Source of the DNA: Brachionus plicatilis
Taxonomy: Eukaryota > Rotifera > Eurotatoria > Ploima > Brachionidae
DNA length: 64,000 nt
Assembly (NCBI GenBank): GCA_010279815.1
Contig: QEOQ01000251.1
Coordinates: forward strand, 307,516-371,515
Direction of reading: 5' to 3'
The notes beneath the pieces were generated by a model that saw only the letters and a list, made by a program, of their open reading frames with translations, was not told where the DNA came from and searched no databases. Below, piece by piece: positions 42,640-53,384 of this stretch. The first letter of the stretch is position 1. Each line of letters begins with the position of its first letter. The position numbers and the translations under genes are program-made.

Positions 42640-44073
42640 ATGATATTCCTTCTATTTCTTATTTCCTATGCCCACTGTCTTGAAATTGAGCTCAGTTCAA
42701 ATTCGAGCCAGCTAGTTTCACGTGGACAGGCCATCGATCTCATTTGTCCACTAAGCCACAACCAGTCGTCATTTCTGCTCTCATGGTACAAAGATGGAAA
42801 CAAACTTTCAGCCGCCTTGACCAACAACCGATTCAAAATGCATTCAGCCAAATTAACCATCAGTCATTTTTTAAAAATTGACAAAGGCTCATACAACTGT
42901 GAGCTTATCACCGGTCAAGGTCAAATTATACTCAGCTCATTTGTTCATCTAACCAGCAATAGTGAGTCTAACCAAAGCTCCTATGAACAAGTCACGAGAT
43001 CAATAGACGGCCACAAACCTCAATTTGTCCATTCATACTATGCCACAAGCCAGAACCAATACTTGGATGCATCAATTGAATTTGATTGTTTGGCCGGTGG
43101 TCTGCCCAAGCCAAGTGTACTATGGTACAAAAATGGTCGTGTGCTCAGTGAAGAAGAGTATGGAATAGTTAGAAATTTGATGGTGTTCAAATTAAATAAG
43201 CTATTGACCAGTGACAGTGGTGAATACAGGTGTCAAGTGTTTAACCAGTTCGGCGAGATAAATAGACATTTTAAGGTAGATGTAATAAAGCGGCAAAAGG
43301 TAAAGGTTGGTCACAACAGAACAGTTAAATTGGAATGTTCTGATCATATATCCAATTGGTTTGTAAAATATAAAAATAAAGAGTATTTAAGAGAGGAAAA
43401 GATTGTTGTGGGTGAAGATGTATTTTATTTATTTTCCTCTGATTTGTTAGATCAAAAAAGTTTGATGTTAAGACAAGTGAATTGGTTCACTAATGGTCTT
43501 TATGTTTGTTATGGTGAAAGTAAGGTGAAGTCGGGGGTTTATGATTTGGAAGTGGAAGGATTTGTTGCGAGTGGCTTGGAGCAAAAAGGTTTAGGCGAAA
43601 AAAATGATAAATTGTTATCAATTGATTATCCGCTACCGGTAATAATCATAATTGTGCTATCACTAGCCTCTTTTGTTCTAATTACACTCTTGGCTTTGTA
43701 TTATTTAGTGAAATTAAGAAAAGGTTCAAATAGAGAAGAATGTTGTGAAGATGTGAAGCGGTCTTTTGATAATCATCAGTTGTCTCATGGTCAAGTTGAT
43801 TATTTTAAGACTAGAAGATCTTTGATTGTTCCTTGTTCCTCAAATGTTCCACTTCATGTGTATCCACTGCCCATATTTCGCTCTCAAATGATCAGGCCTA
43901 CACAGTCGACCCCTCAGTATTATCACTCTATTCGACAACAAGACCTGCCGAGCAATATTTCATCGAATTCAGTCCGACAAAAATGGAGTCATTGTGGTGA
44001 TTATCAGTCGGCAAGGATCGATTCGTCATCGGTAACACGATCTAGTTCCTATAGATCTTGCAGTAAATTTTAA
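42640..44073 (+). CDS. FGFRL1-like Ig-domain receptor (single-pass membrane protein)
   Basis: 477 residues from ATG 42640, chosen because it gives a proper signal peptide (MIFLLFLISYAHC). Three Ig-like domains follow, at about residues 26-105 (C...WYKDG...GSYNC), 147-217 (CLAGGLPKPSVLWYKNG...SGEYRCQVFNQFGEI) and 226-305 (LECS...GLYVCYG). A transmembrane helix (VIIIIVLSLASFVLITLLAL) lies at about 332-355. The 120-residue tail has no kinase domain. Ig2 with the link FKVDVIKR and Ig3 resemble FGF receptors, and the missing kinase points to FGFRL1, a decoy or adhesion-type FGF receptor. Another kinase-less Ig protein remains possible. Single exon, unusual for this family in vertebrates. The Ser-rich tail has several RS-type motifs. 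Confidence 0.7.
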   Translation: MIFLLFLISYAHCLEIELSSNSSQLVSRGQAIDLICPLSHNQSSFLLSWYKDGNKLSAALTNNRFKMHSAKLTISHFLKIDKGSYNCELITGQGQIILSSFVHLTSNSESNQSSYEQVTRSIDGHKPQFVHSYYATSQNQYLDASIEFDCLAGGLPKPSVLWYKNGRVLSEEEYGIVRNLMVFKLNKLLTSDSGEYRCQVFNQFGEINRHFKVDVIKRQKVKVGHNRTVKLECSDHISNWFVKYKNKEYLREEKIVVGEDVFYLFSSDLLDQKSLMLRQVNWFTNGLYVCYGESKVKSGVYDLEVEGFVASGLEQKGLGEKNDKLLSIDYPLPVIIIIVLSLASFVLITLLALYYLVKLRKGSNREECCEDVKRSFDNHQLSHGQVDYFKTRRSLIVPCSSNVPLHVYPLPIFRSQMIRPTQSTPQYYHSIRQQDLPSNISSNSVRQKWSHCGDYQSARIDSSSVTRSSSYRSCSKF

Positions 44074-44282
44074 TTAGTAAAAATTATTCCGGACCATTTT
44101 TTATTATTTTTTGTAATTAACTCTAAAATAACAATACAAGTACTTTTTAACTAACTAGTAGTAGTAATACATATGTTTTTATAATATATAAATATTATTT
44201 TTTTTTAAATAAAAAATTTACTTCTAAATTAATAATTGTAATTTTAATTGACACATAATGTTTTTATATAATTTTCATTCAT

Positions 44283-45805
44283 GGGCAATTTGAAAAATTA
44301 TTCAAATTTGAAAAATGTTTTTTCAACTTTGGGTCAATTTGTATTTAACAATTTTCTCAATTATTTCAATTATTCAACTTTTCCAAATGTACAACTTTCT
44401 TCAACTTTTTCAATTTATATCAATAAAAAAACTCCTTCAATTATTTCAATTATTCATTATTCCAAATGTACAACTTTCTTCAGCTTTTCCAATTTTTATC
44501 AATATAAAAACGCTTTCAATTATTTCAATTATACAAATATTACAGTTATTCAACTTTCTTCAACTTTTTCAATTCTTTTCACTATGAATTTTTACTTTAA
44601 AAGAATAAATTTTAAAACTTGCAATTTAATAATTTGCAAGTTAAAGAAATCTAATTTTAAAATTAACCATATATAGTAAGATGGCCTAACCGGGTGACCT
44701 ATTTTTTCTATTTTTTGTCTATCGACTTAGTTTTGTTTGAAAACTCCAAATTCATTAACCGAATTAGACCGAATATTCCGAATCACCCCCTTAGCAAAAG
44801 GGGTTAATGAGGTTAGAGTCAACTCAGAATGGACTTAATAAAAAATACTTTAATTTAATTCTTGTTTTGTATTGATAGCTTAGGCAGAGGGCTTTCAATA
44901 TCATGCTTATCTGAGCTATTTGGTATATTAGTTTCTTGTGAAAATTTAATTTAGTGAATTAACCCATTTAGGCAAATAGGTAATTTGGTAATTTTTCGGA
45001 CCTTTTACAAAAAAATAAATTTTCACCACATTGATGAGGTCCTATAAAAAAAGTAATGTTATTTTCCGAATTCTCGATATCTTTTCTACCTATAATGCCG
45101 CTTTTAAAATTATTTATTTTGCCGTAAAATTACATCAAAAAAAAATCACCCCATTCACACATTAAATAATTACCCCATCTTACTATATCTTACTATATCA
45201 ATTTAGGGTTTTTTTTTAAAATAAGATTTATTTTAAAAAAATTTTAGATAAAATCAAAGGGGTCCGGGGCGAAGCCCCGGTTTAGGGATTTCGGTTCAGC
45301 AAAAAGAAAAAGGAATTTTTCTTAATTAATGCTTAATTAATTTATAATAATTAATTGTTTAGTGATTGATTTTTTTAAAAGGTATAAACACTCAGTAAAG
45401 TTTTCTCATTTTTTAGTATTTTCAATCCAAAAAAACGCGAAAATTGGATAAGGATTAAAAAATTTCAATATTAATAAAAATTGAAAAAGTTGAATAACTG
45501 TAATAGTTGAATAATTGAAATAATTGAAGGAGTTTTATGGATAAGAATTGAAAAAGTTGAAGAAAGTTGGAGAAAGTTGAATAACCTTAATAGTTGAATA
45601 ATTGAAATAATTGAAGGGGTTTTTATATTGATAAAAATTGAAAAAGTTAAAGAAAGTTGAAGAAAGTTGAGAAACTTTAATAGTTGAATAATTGAAATAG
45701 TTGAAGGAGTTTTATGGATAAGAATTGAAAAAGTTGAAGAAAGTTGACGAAAGAAATACAATTATTTGAATAATTGAAAAGTTGAATAATAACAGTAAAT
45801 TGCCC
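44283..45805. mobile_element. Fold-back element B: inverted minisatellites around a GC hairpin, with nested insertion
   Basis: GGGCAATTT at the left (44283) is inverted at the right (AAATTGCCC, to 45805). The left arm (44330-44590) is TTCAATTATTTCAATTATTC-type repeats and the right arm (45478-45790) the complement. The core at 45195-45310 is the inverted copy of the core at 14600-14715, with the perfect hairpin CCGGGGC-GAA-GCCCCGG (45264-45280). A separate TIR element (44672-45187) sits between the left arm and the core. Reading frames in the arms are repeat artefacts. Confidence 0.75.
44672..45187. mobile_element. TIR element (TATAGTAAGATGG) nested in fold-back element B
   Basis: TATAGTAAGATGG at 44672 is inverted as CCATCTTACTATA at 45175-45187. 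Inner sequence has GGGTGACCTA at the left and TCACCCCATT at the right. It is 516 bp with no ORF. Confidence 0.65.
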
Positions 45806-46383
45806 ATTAGTCATAATTTTGTAAGTTCCCAAAAAATTTAATAAAAAATGAACAAAACATAATTAAAATAAACAAAATATATGTTTTCAGAAACACCTAA
45901 AATTTTTTTGTTAACACTTACCAAAAATCTAATTAATTAATTAAAAATAATAATTTATTTGAAATCATTTTTTTTTGTGCAGCGGTTCTTTTCTTTTTCA
46001 TTAAAGCGTTTTATTTATTAGCAGTTTCAGTATTTTCTGAGAATTTCGCTTTTTTTTTTGAAGAGATTTCTTACCCAGTTGATTCATACAGTGGTGATTT
46101 GAAAACAGTATTTTACAAAAAATTACGTAAAATAATCAATTGAAGATCTTACGTAAAAAGATTTTTGCTCCAAAACAATCATTAAAAACTGAAAAGTATT
46201 TTTTATATATATTGTAAATCAGATTTTTTTTATTTTTTATTTTCTTTGTGAAATTGTAATTTGTGTTGCATTCGCAACCAGTCTTTATTTCTAACTGTTG
46301 CAAAAGTAAACTGCAACACTCAGCAAGTTTAAGTTCATTTTTCTAAACTTAGTTTTTATATTTAAACAACACACTACACAACG
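45806..46383. other. Non-coding, with a mariner-type MITE end
   Basis: TA-CAGTGGTGATTTGA at 46087-46104 with ACGTAAAATAATC matches the end at 37687. From 46255 the DNA is GC-richer and may be the 5' region of the small ORF at 46384. Confidence 0.4.
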
Positions 46384-46575
46384 ATGGATCACTTCTTTTT
46401 CTTTTTCAATTTTATAATTTGTTTCTCTTTAATTTCTTACATAACTTATAGTGAAGTCCTCTTTATAATTTTGTTTACTCCGTATGCTATTTCTATGTTA
46501 TTTATAATTACTTATTTGTCCTTCTTTTTCTTTATGTTCCTTTTCATCCTATACACAACGAGATCCGGCCTTTAA
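46384..46575 (+). CDS. Possible 63-aa hydrophobic protein
   Basis: An ATG in a reasonable context (ACACAACGATGG) opens 63 codons, nearly all Phe, Leu, Ile and Tyr, which would form two or three membrane segments. The ORF is followed by AATAAA at about 46638. The T-rich composition can produce such frames by chance. No family is recognised. Confidence 0.3.
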   Translation: MDHFFFFFNFIICFSLISYITYSEVLFIILFTPYAISMLFIITYLSFFFFMFLFILYTTRSGL

Positions 46576-46639
46576 TAAGATTAACCATTTACTTTTTCCT
46601 TTTGTTCTTGTTATTTTTGTTATTATTTGTTATTTGAAA

Positions 46640-47524
46640 TAAAAGTTAATTAAAAAACTTAGTTATTTTCTCTAATTAGAACTCAGCTTAGTATATCCTA
46701 GAACCCTTAAAATCAACATAAATTAAACTCAACCAGGAAAGTTCTAATCTCTCGGACACAACATTTGTATTTTTGTGTTTCCTAAAAATAAAATTTTCCG
46801 CAAAATAAAATTTAAATACTAAAATGCGGAATTCCGCGTTTGCATCAAAAATTGATCATTAACTTCAACTTGCCATAAAAATCCGCTTCAAAATTAAAAT
46901 CAGCTAATTTATTTGATTAAACTACTGTGGTTTTTAAAAAAAAATTACTTTTCTAGAAGAATCTTTGCGTTTGACAAAATCTTCAAATCGTAATTAAAAA
47001 TTTTTGAGATTATTAATCAACCAAGTTTAAAATATCGATTGAACATGTAAATAAGTAAATAAAAAAATAAATCATAATTTTTTTTATAAAAGCACACTTT
47101 CTTTGTTAAATTTTAGCTTCCTGAACTAATTAAATAAATCAGCTAGGTATTTGAATAATTAAAAAGTTTCAATCTAAACAAAAAGTTACATTCAAAATTA
47201 TGAAATTAAAAATAAAAAAAATATAATTTAATGTGGGAAGCTAAGTTTTTATTTGATCAAATCTTTTTATTCAATATGACTTTAAAAAACTTACTCAATT
47301 AATTAAATTCAAGAATATATTTTAAAAACATTTCTAAATTATTTACTGAACTAGAAAACTAAAATATAACAAAGAGATTCTTTATAAAAAAAAAACGAAA
47401 TTCTAATTTCTATTATATTTTAATTCTAATTTACTTAGTTACCTGCTCAGTCGATTAATTTAACTTTTTTGAGCATAGTTTTAAAAAATTAAATTTTATG
47501 CTTAAAAATTCTACTTGAAAAAGA
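46640..47524. other. Non-coding; 5' region of the scramblase gene
   Basis: AT-rich without a gene. GCGGAATTCCGC near 46830 is a short perfect palindrome. Confidence 0.35.
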
Positions 47525-49958
47525 ATGAACAATCTTCCAGTAACACAAGAACCGGATTCGGCAAAAGAATGGATGAATCGGCCCATGGCGATACCTGGCT
47601 GTCCTCCTGGTTTGGAATACTTGACTCAACTTGATAAAATTAAAGTCAAGCAGTTGGTTAGCTTAGTTGAAGCGTTCACTGGATTCGAAAGGAACAATAA
47701 ATATGCTCTTCGAAATGCCAATAATGAACAATTTTTCTATGCTTTTGAAGGTAATTTTATCTTATTTATTTTTATTTTTTGATAATTTTTTTGCGAATAG
47801 AAACCGAAACTTGTATGAGAATTTGCTGTGGAAATCAGCGTGGATTCAAGTTCCATGTTGTGGACAATCTTAAACGAGTACATGATTTAAACTTTCTTAA
47901 ATTCTGATAAAATATGCTTTAATTAGGAAGTAATGATGATAACTAGAGAATTCAAGTGCTGTGCAGGATGTTGTTGGTGTGCAGGCTGTTGCATGTGCTG
48001 TGCTTTTGAAGTACGAGTTGAGGCACCACCAGGAAATTTGATAGGCACTATTAAACAAAAGTGATAAATAAAAATTGAATTGATAGATTAAAATTTTATT
48101 TATTGAATTTTAAAAAGGGGTTCATTTTGGAAAGACAGCTATGATATTCTTGACGAAACAGAAAATGTTATTTTAAAGATAGAAGGTCCATGCTGTATTT
48201 GGGATGGTGCTTGTTGTCCATGTGATAATGAATTTAAATTATTAACAGCCGATGGATTGACTCAAATTGGAAGTCTCACTAAAGAATATGCAGGCTTTGT
48301 AAAAGAGTTATTTACTGTTGCAGACCAATTCTCAATTTCATGTAAGCTCACTTTTTCTAAAGTATCTAGTCATGCCTTGCTGAAATTTGGTACACTTTAA
48401 TAGAACAAAATTTTAAAAATTCTTAAAAGTTTTTTTAGTGAATAATGGCATTAGGAATTTTCATGCAAACTTTGCAAAAATTACAAAATTTAAATGGCGA
48501 GTTTTTTTTTTATTTAACTTTTTTGAAATTTTGAAATTACGTTGTTTAATTTAAACTCAATACTTAAGCATGTTAAAATTTGAAATATAATTACGCAATT
48601 ATTTCTAAAAATGTAAATTGAAAAAAAAACTTGCAAAATTCTTTTTCATTAATTTAAATTGAAAAAATTGAGCTTTTTAAAGTTTAATGATGAAATATCA
48701 TGAAAGAAAATATGTTTCACAAAATTCAACAAAAAAATTAATTTTAATTTTTTTTGCAATTTGCAAATTTTTTTTATTTAAATGCTAAAATTCTGTCATC
48801 TCTTCTTAAATAATTTCGAATTTGGTGGTATCAATTGTAAAAAAACACAACTTACATGTTTAGAATGATTCATTTATAAAGTAAGCTAAGCAAAAAAATT
48901 AAATTTAAATTAACATTCAATTTAATTAAAAACAATCAATTTATTGCCAAATAATTCTTTAAATTTTTTCTTCAAACTGTACTGTTAAATGAAACATTTT
49001 TTGTTTCGCCTTTTAAAACTGACAAAAAAATCTGTAGTAATAAAACCATTCTTTCATTAGGAATTTAAATTTTGTATTAGAATTTTTGTATGAAAATTCA
49101 CAAAGCCGTGAACGTTCAATTCATATTTTTTTTTGTTCGTAGAATAATTATTTCATCGAATTTTTCTAAAGGGAAAAAATATAGAAAAATAATTCATTAA
49201 AATTTGTCATTTTTTTCAGATTAATAATCTGTCCTAATTTTTCATAGACAATTAATTGAAAAAATATTCAACATTTTCCTTTAATCTACAAAAAAAGAAA
49301 ATTATAATTGAAAAAATAATATTTCAAGAGTTAAAAAACGTAGATACATTTAAAATTTGTTCTAAAAAAAAATTTCAATTTTGTTTAATCCAAATATTTT
49401 TCTATTAAAGTTGGAAACATACTTTCTACGAAAAAAAATTCTATACTGATTTTTCTAATTGACATTTTTCTACCAAAATTTATTCTATGAGTTTTGTTTG
49501 ATTTTATTAATTTTCAATGAATTGATACATCCCCCTTTTTTCCAAAACTCAAAAACAAATTCTGTATATGCGAAATGGTGCAAAATTCAAAGTTGCATTA
49601 TTAAAAAAAATTCATTCACAGAATTAGCTAAAAATATCTAGAAAAAGGTAACAAGCTTAAAAGCACCTAGTTCTGCTCTGTTTTGTTGTTTTGTATCAGA
49701 TTTCACAGAGCCCTGTTCTCTAGAGATTAAAATTTTTTAAATTTAGTTCCAGTGGATTTGTCGGTAAAAGCAAAAGGTAAATATGAAAGTTATAAATATT
49801 TGTTTATTAAATTTATTCAAAAGGAACTTTGATTGGCGCTTTGCTTTTAATTGTAAGTTTATGGCCGTGCATTTTTTAAGATTTTAAAATTTTAAAAAAT
49901 TTTAAATAATTTTAAGGATTTCATGTTTTTTGAGGGAGAAGAAAACAATGGCAATTAA
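47525..49958 (+). CDS. Phospholipid scramblase family protein, seven exons
   Basis: Scramblases move phospholipids between membrane leaflets when Ca2+ rises, and some act in the nucleus. Exons: 47525-47750, 47801-47877, 47927-48060, 48118-48341, 49747-49776, 49824-49852, 49917-49958. All have GT-AG introns with matching phases, giving 253 residues. Order of family motifs: IPGCPPGLEYLTQLDKIKVKQ, FYAFEETETCMRICCG, the Cys-rich palmitoylation-type stretch FKCCAGCCWCAGCCMCC, VEAPPGNLIGTI, KIEGPCCIWDGACC, the TKEYAGFVKELFTVADQF block, FPVDLSVKAKGTL, and the C-terminal membrane helix with LIDFMFFEG. The usual Pro-rich N-terminus is absent. Introns are about 50 bp except the fourth (1.4 kb), and two 3' exons are only 29-30 bp. 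I do not choose a vertebrate paralogue number. Confidence 0.93.
48342..49746 (+). other. Intron 4 of the scramblase gene (1.4 kb)
   Basis: About 25 times longer than the other introns of the gene. AT-rich, with no transposon end recognised and no internal gene. Confidence 0.8.
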
Positions 49959-50368
49959 ACATATTTTTTAATATATTTATATATTTTATGTGAACATATG
50001 ACAATTAGAAAAAGAAAACTGAATATTTTAATTAATAAATAAATTAAAAAATTTAAATCTTAAAATTCTTAAAAATAGTTAATGCAAAATATTGAAAGTA
50101 TTTTTTTCTTTTAGGAGACTATTTAAATAATAAGTTTTTTTTGAATATTTTATTCTAGCAAAGTTACTTTATAAAACTGATGAATTTATTTTTAAACTAA
50201 GAATATTTAAGAGCTTTATGTGCCCGAATTTTTTTATAATCGAAAATTTATAAATCAAATTAAGGAAATAAATAGAAAATAAAAAAATGCACAAGATTAA
50301 TTAAGTTTTAAATTTTTATATAATCGTTTTGATCTTAAAATTTCATTGGAAATTTGTCGGAAAAAGGA

Positions 50369-51191
50369 NNNNNNNNNNNNNNNNNNNNNNNNNNNNNNNN
50401 NNNNNNNNNNNNNNNNNNNNNNNNNNNNNNNNNNNNNNNNNNNNNNNNNNNNNNNNNNNNNNNNNNNNNNNNNNNNNNNNNNNNNNNNNNNNNNNNNNNN
50501 NNNNNNNNNNNNNNNNNNNNNNNNNNNNNNNNNNNNNNNNNNNNNNNNNNNNNNNNNNNNNNNNNNNNNNNNNNNNNNNNNNNNNNNNNNNNNNNNNNNN
50601 NNNNNNNNNNNNNNNNNNNNNNNNNNNNNNNNNNNNNNNNNNNNNNNNNNNNNNNNNNNNNNNNNNNNNNNNNNNNNNNNNNNNNNNNNNNNNNNNNNNN
50701 NNNNNNNNNNNNNNNNNNNNNNNNNNNNNNNNNNNNNNNNNNNNNNNNNNNNNNNNNNNNNNNNNNNNNNNNNNNNNNNNNNNNNNNNNNNNNNNNNNNN
50801 NNNNNNNNNNNNNNNNNNNNNNNNNNNNNNNNNNNNNNNNNNNNNNNNNNNNNNNNNNNNNNNNNNNNNNNNNNNNNNNNNNNNNNNNNNNNNNNNNNNN
50901 NNNNNNNNNNNNNNNNNNNNNNNNNNNNNNNNNNNNNNNNNNNNNNNNNNNNNNNNNNNNNNNNNNNNNNNNNNNNNNNNNNNNNNNNNNNNNNNNNNNN
51001 NNNNNNNNNNNNNNNNNNNNNNNNNNNNNNNNNNNNNNNNNNNNNNNNNNNNNNNNNNNNNNNNNNNNNNNNNNNNNNNNNNNNNNNNNNNNNNNNNNNN
51101 NNNNNNNNNNNNNNNNNNNNNNNNNNNNNNNNNNNNNNNNNNNNNNNNNNNNNNNNNNNNNNNNNNNNNNNNNNNNNNNNNNNNNNNNNNN
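50369..51191. other. Assembly gap (823 N)
   Basis: Run of N. Reading frames across it are meaningless. The sequence left of it resembles a GGCAAATT-family right part (GTTTTGATCTTAAAATTT). Confidence 0.99.
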
Positions 51192-52320
51192 GAATAAGTT
51201 TGTAAGAGTTAAAATACCTTGAATAAGAAATAAATATATTGAAACATGATGAGGTTTGTGACAAGTGTTTACAAAATTAAAACTTTAAGAAAGCAAGACA
51301 AAAGACAGAAAAAATAATTAAAAGTAAAATCAAATAAAAAGAAAACTGAAAGTTCTGAAACCAAAACTAATAAAGATAATTTTCTTTTTAAGTTAGGAAT
51401 ATTCCGATTAAAAGAAGTTCTTTTAATCAATCATTTTCTTGCAATCTAAATTGTTAATACAGAAGACCTAATTTTACATGATGTCGGAAATTTAAATTTT
51501 TTTTTTAAAAAATGATAAATTAGAAGACCCGAAAAATTCAAATAATCTGAAAAATAAGAACAATCTTCTTTTCCTAAAAATAACCTTTTGGGTATAAATT
51601 TAAAACATGATCTGATACTGTCGATAAAAAAATTTATTACAAAATCGAATTGCTAAATCTTAAAAAACTAGCTCATTTTCACCAAGAAATAATTTAATTT
51701 AATTTCAGTGCTTAAAAATTTAATTTTATTGGTCAATATATTAAAATATTTTTTGACAATTTAGAAAATTTTATTTCAAATAGAAAATTTGAATTAGCTG
51801 AAAAAGTTTTCAGAACGAGTTTTAGACCAAATCAAAAAATTTTTTTCAATTTAAATTTTTTTTTTGTTGTTTGCTCTAAAATTATAGGTGGCATAAATTT
51901 ACCGAACTTTTGGTAAAACCATTCTGACAAATCGGGACTGAAGTTTTTAATACTTTTACTTTTTTTTTGTGTGCACCAAACAAGTGAAGATCCAATTTTT
52001 ATTAATAATCAAAAAAATAAATTATGAAATATTCAAGTGTTGACGAATTAAAGTCTAATTATTTATCACATGTTTCCAAACTCGGAAAACATTAGCCTAG
52101 ACTTTTTTTTTATCAATAAGCTCTTGACTTATCTATTTTTAAATGATAAAATTTATTGAAATTAATTAAAATTAAGTACTCAAAGCAAAATAAAAAAGCA
52201 AGATATCATGAAATAAGCTCAACTAAGTAATTCACACTTATCACATTTGTTTGATATAAAAGAATAAAAATTTTTTGAAAATTTTTAAATATAATTGAGA
52301 AGATTAAAAATCTAAAAAAG
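51192..52320. other. Non-coding; 5' region of the ferritin gene
   Basis: AT-rich. No iron-responsive element loop (CAGTGN in a hairpin) was noticed in the 150 bp before the ferritin ATG, as is common for secreted ferritins. Confidence 0.35.
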
Positions 52321-53035
52321 ATGTATTTTAAAATTATCATTATTGGCTTGATATTTCAATTGGCCAATGCCACTCTGCAAAGTAACTTGGGACATTGCTG
52401 ATTTGATTTTTAATTTTTTCTAAATTTTCCTTTTAGGTCGAGCCAGACAAAATTTTAATTGTGATGACAAAATAAATCAACAAATTGCCAAAGAGTTCGA
52501 GGCGTCACAAATTTACCTCTCTTTGGCCAACTATTTTGGACACGACAGAGTTGCTTTGGAAGGGTTTGCCAAGATGTTCAAACACAGCTGGAAAGAAGAA
52601 TTGGAACATGCTCAAAAAATGATCGAGTACGGTTTGTTGAGAGGGGCCAAAGTAGACACCCCATCTGTGCCCAAGCCAGTCGATTCTAAATGGCTTGAAA
52701 TGAATACCTGTCAAATAGTTGACTATGTGCTAAATTTGGAAAAAAGTGTCAATGATCATTTGTTGCAAGTTCACCGATGTGGTGAATCAGACCCTCAAGT
52801 AAAATAATTTAAGCAATAATTGAAAAAAAGAATTAAATTTTTTTTAAAGCTACAAGATTTCATCGAGGGCGAATACTTGAAGGAACAAGTTGATGCCAAC
52901 AAAGAATTGTCTGATCTGTTGTCAAGGCTCGAAAGAACAACCATGCATCTGAAATCAGACGGTACCAAGACTTTCCTTTGTGATGGCTTGGGCCTTCACA
53001 TTATTGATCAAGAATTATCGAAAAAATTCGCCTAG
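52321..53035 (+). CDS. Secreted H-type ferritin, three exons
   Basis: Stores iron as ferrihydrite inside a 24-subunit shell. Exons 52321-52381, 52437-52798 and 52850-53035 (introns 55 and 51 bp) join in phase to 202 residues. Exon 1 encodes a signal peptide (MYFKIIIIGLIFQLANA), so the protein enters the secretory route. The ferroxidase site is complete by alignment to human H chain: Glu and Tyr in AKEFEASQIYLS, the Glu-Glu and His of KEELEHAQK, Glu in NLEKSVN, and Gln in KEQVDANKEL. It is therefore catalytically competent rather than L-type. The C-terminus is longer and more basic-polar than the human chain. Polyadenylation signals (AATAAA) follow at about 53053. Confidence 0.95.
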
Positions 53036-53384
53036 TTTGTTTATTTTTTTTAATAAATAATTTTAGATTTTGCTAAAATAAACATTTTTAGTTTCTTATT
53101 TTTTGGGGGTTATTCACCCATTTTTAAAAAAACTTTATCTTAAAATTTTTCATTATTTAAAACAGATACACATGCATTCCTCAAAAACTTTAGACTTGGG
53201 CCCTGTGTCTTGGGCCTCAATTGAGATAATATTTTTTTTATAAATTCAGCTATGTGGTAGATTAAGTAAATATGAAGAGGTTCTGCTAAAACACAAAGCC
53301 CTTTGTTTTGAAAATTTATTGATTCCTATTTATTTTACTTAACAAAAAATACCAAGCAATTATTATTTATTTGTTTTCTTACCG
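53036..53384. other. 3' flank of ferritin, non-coding
   Basis: Contains AATAAA words. Nothing else seen. Confidence 0.4.

Noticed and set aside
44281..44676. Reading frames of 90-131 codons in the TTCAAT minisatellite
   Set aside because: Low-complexity Phe/Ser/Ile repeats created by the minisatellite; the same applies to 45471-45761 on the minus strand.
50329..51264. Reading frames of about 300 codons
   Set aside because: They run through the N gap.
52505..52714. Minus-strand frame in ferritin exon 2
   Set aside because: Antisense shadow of a well-supported exon.
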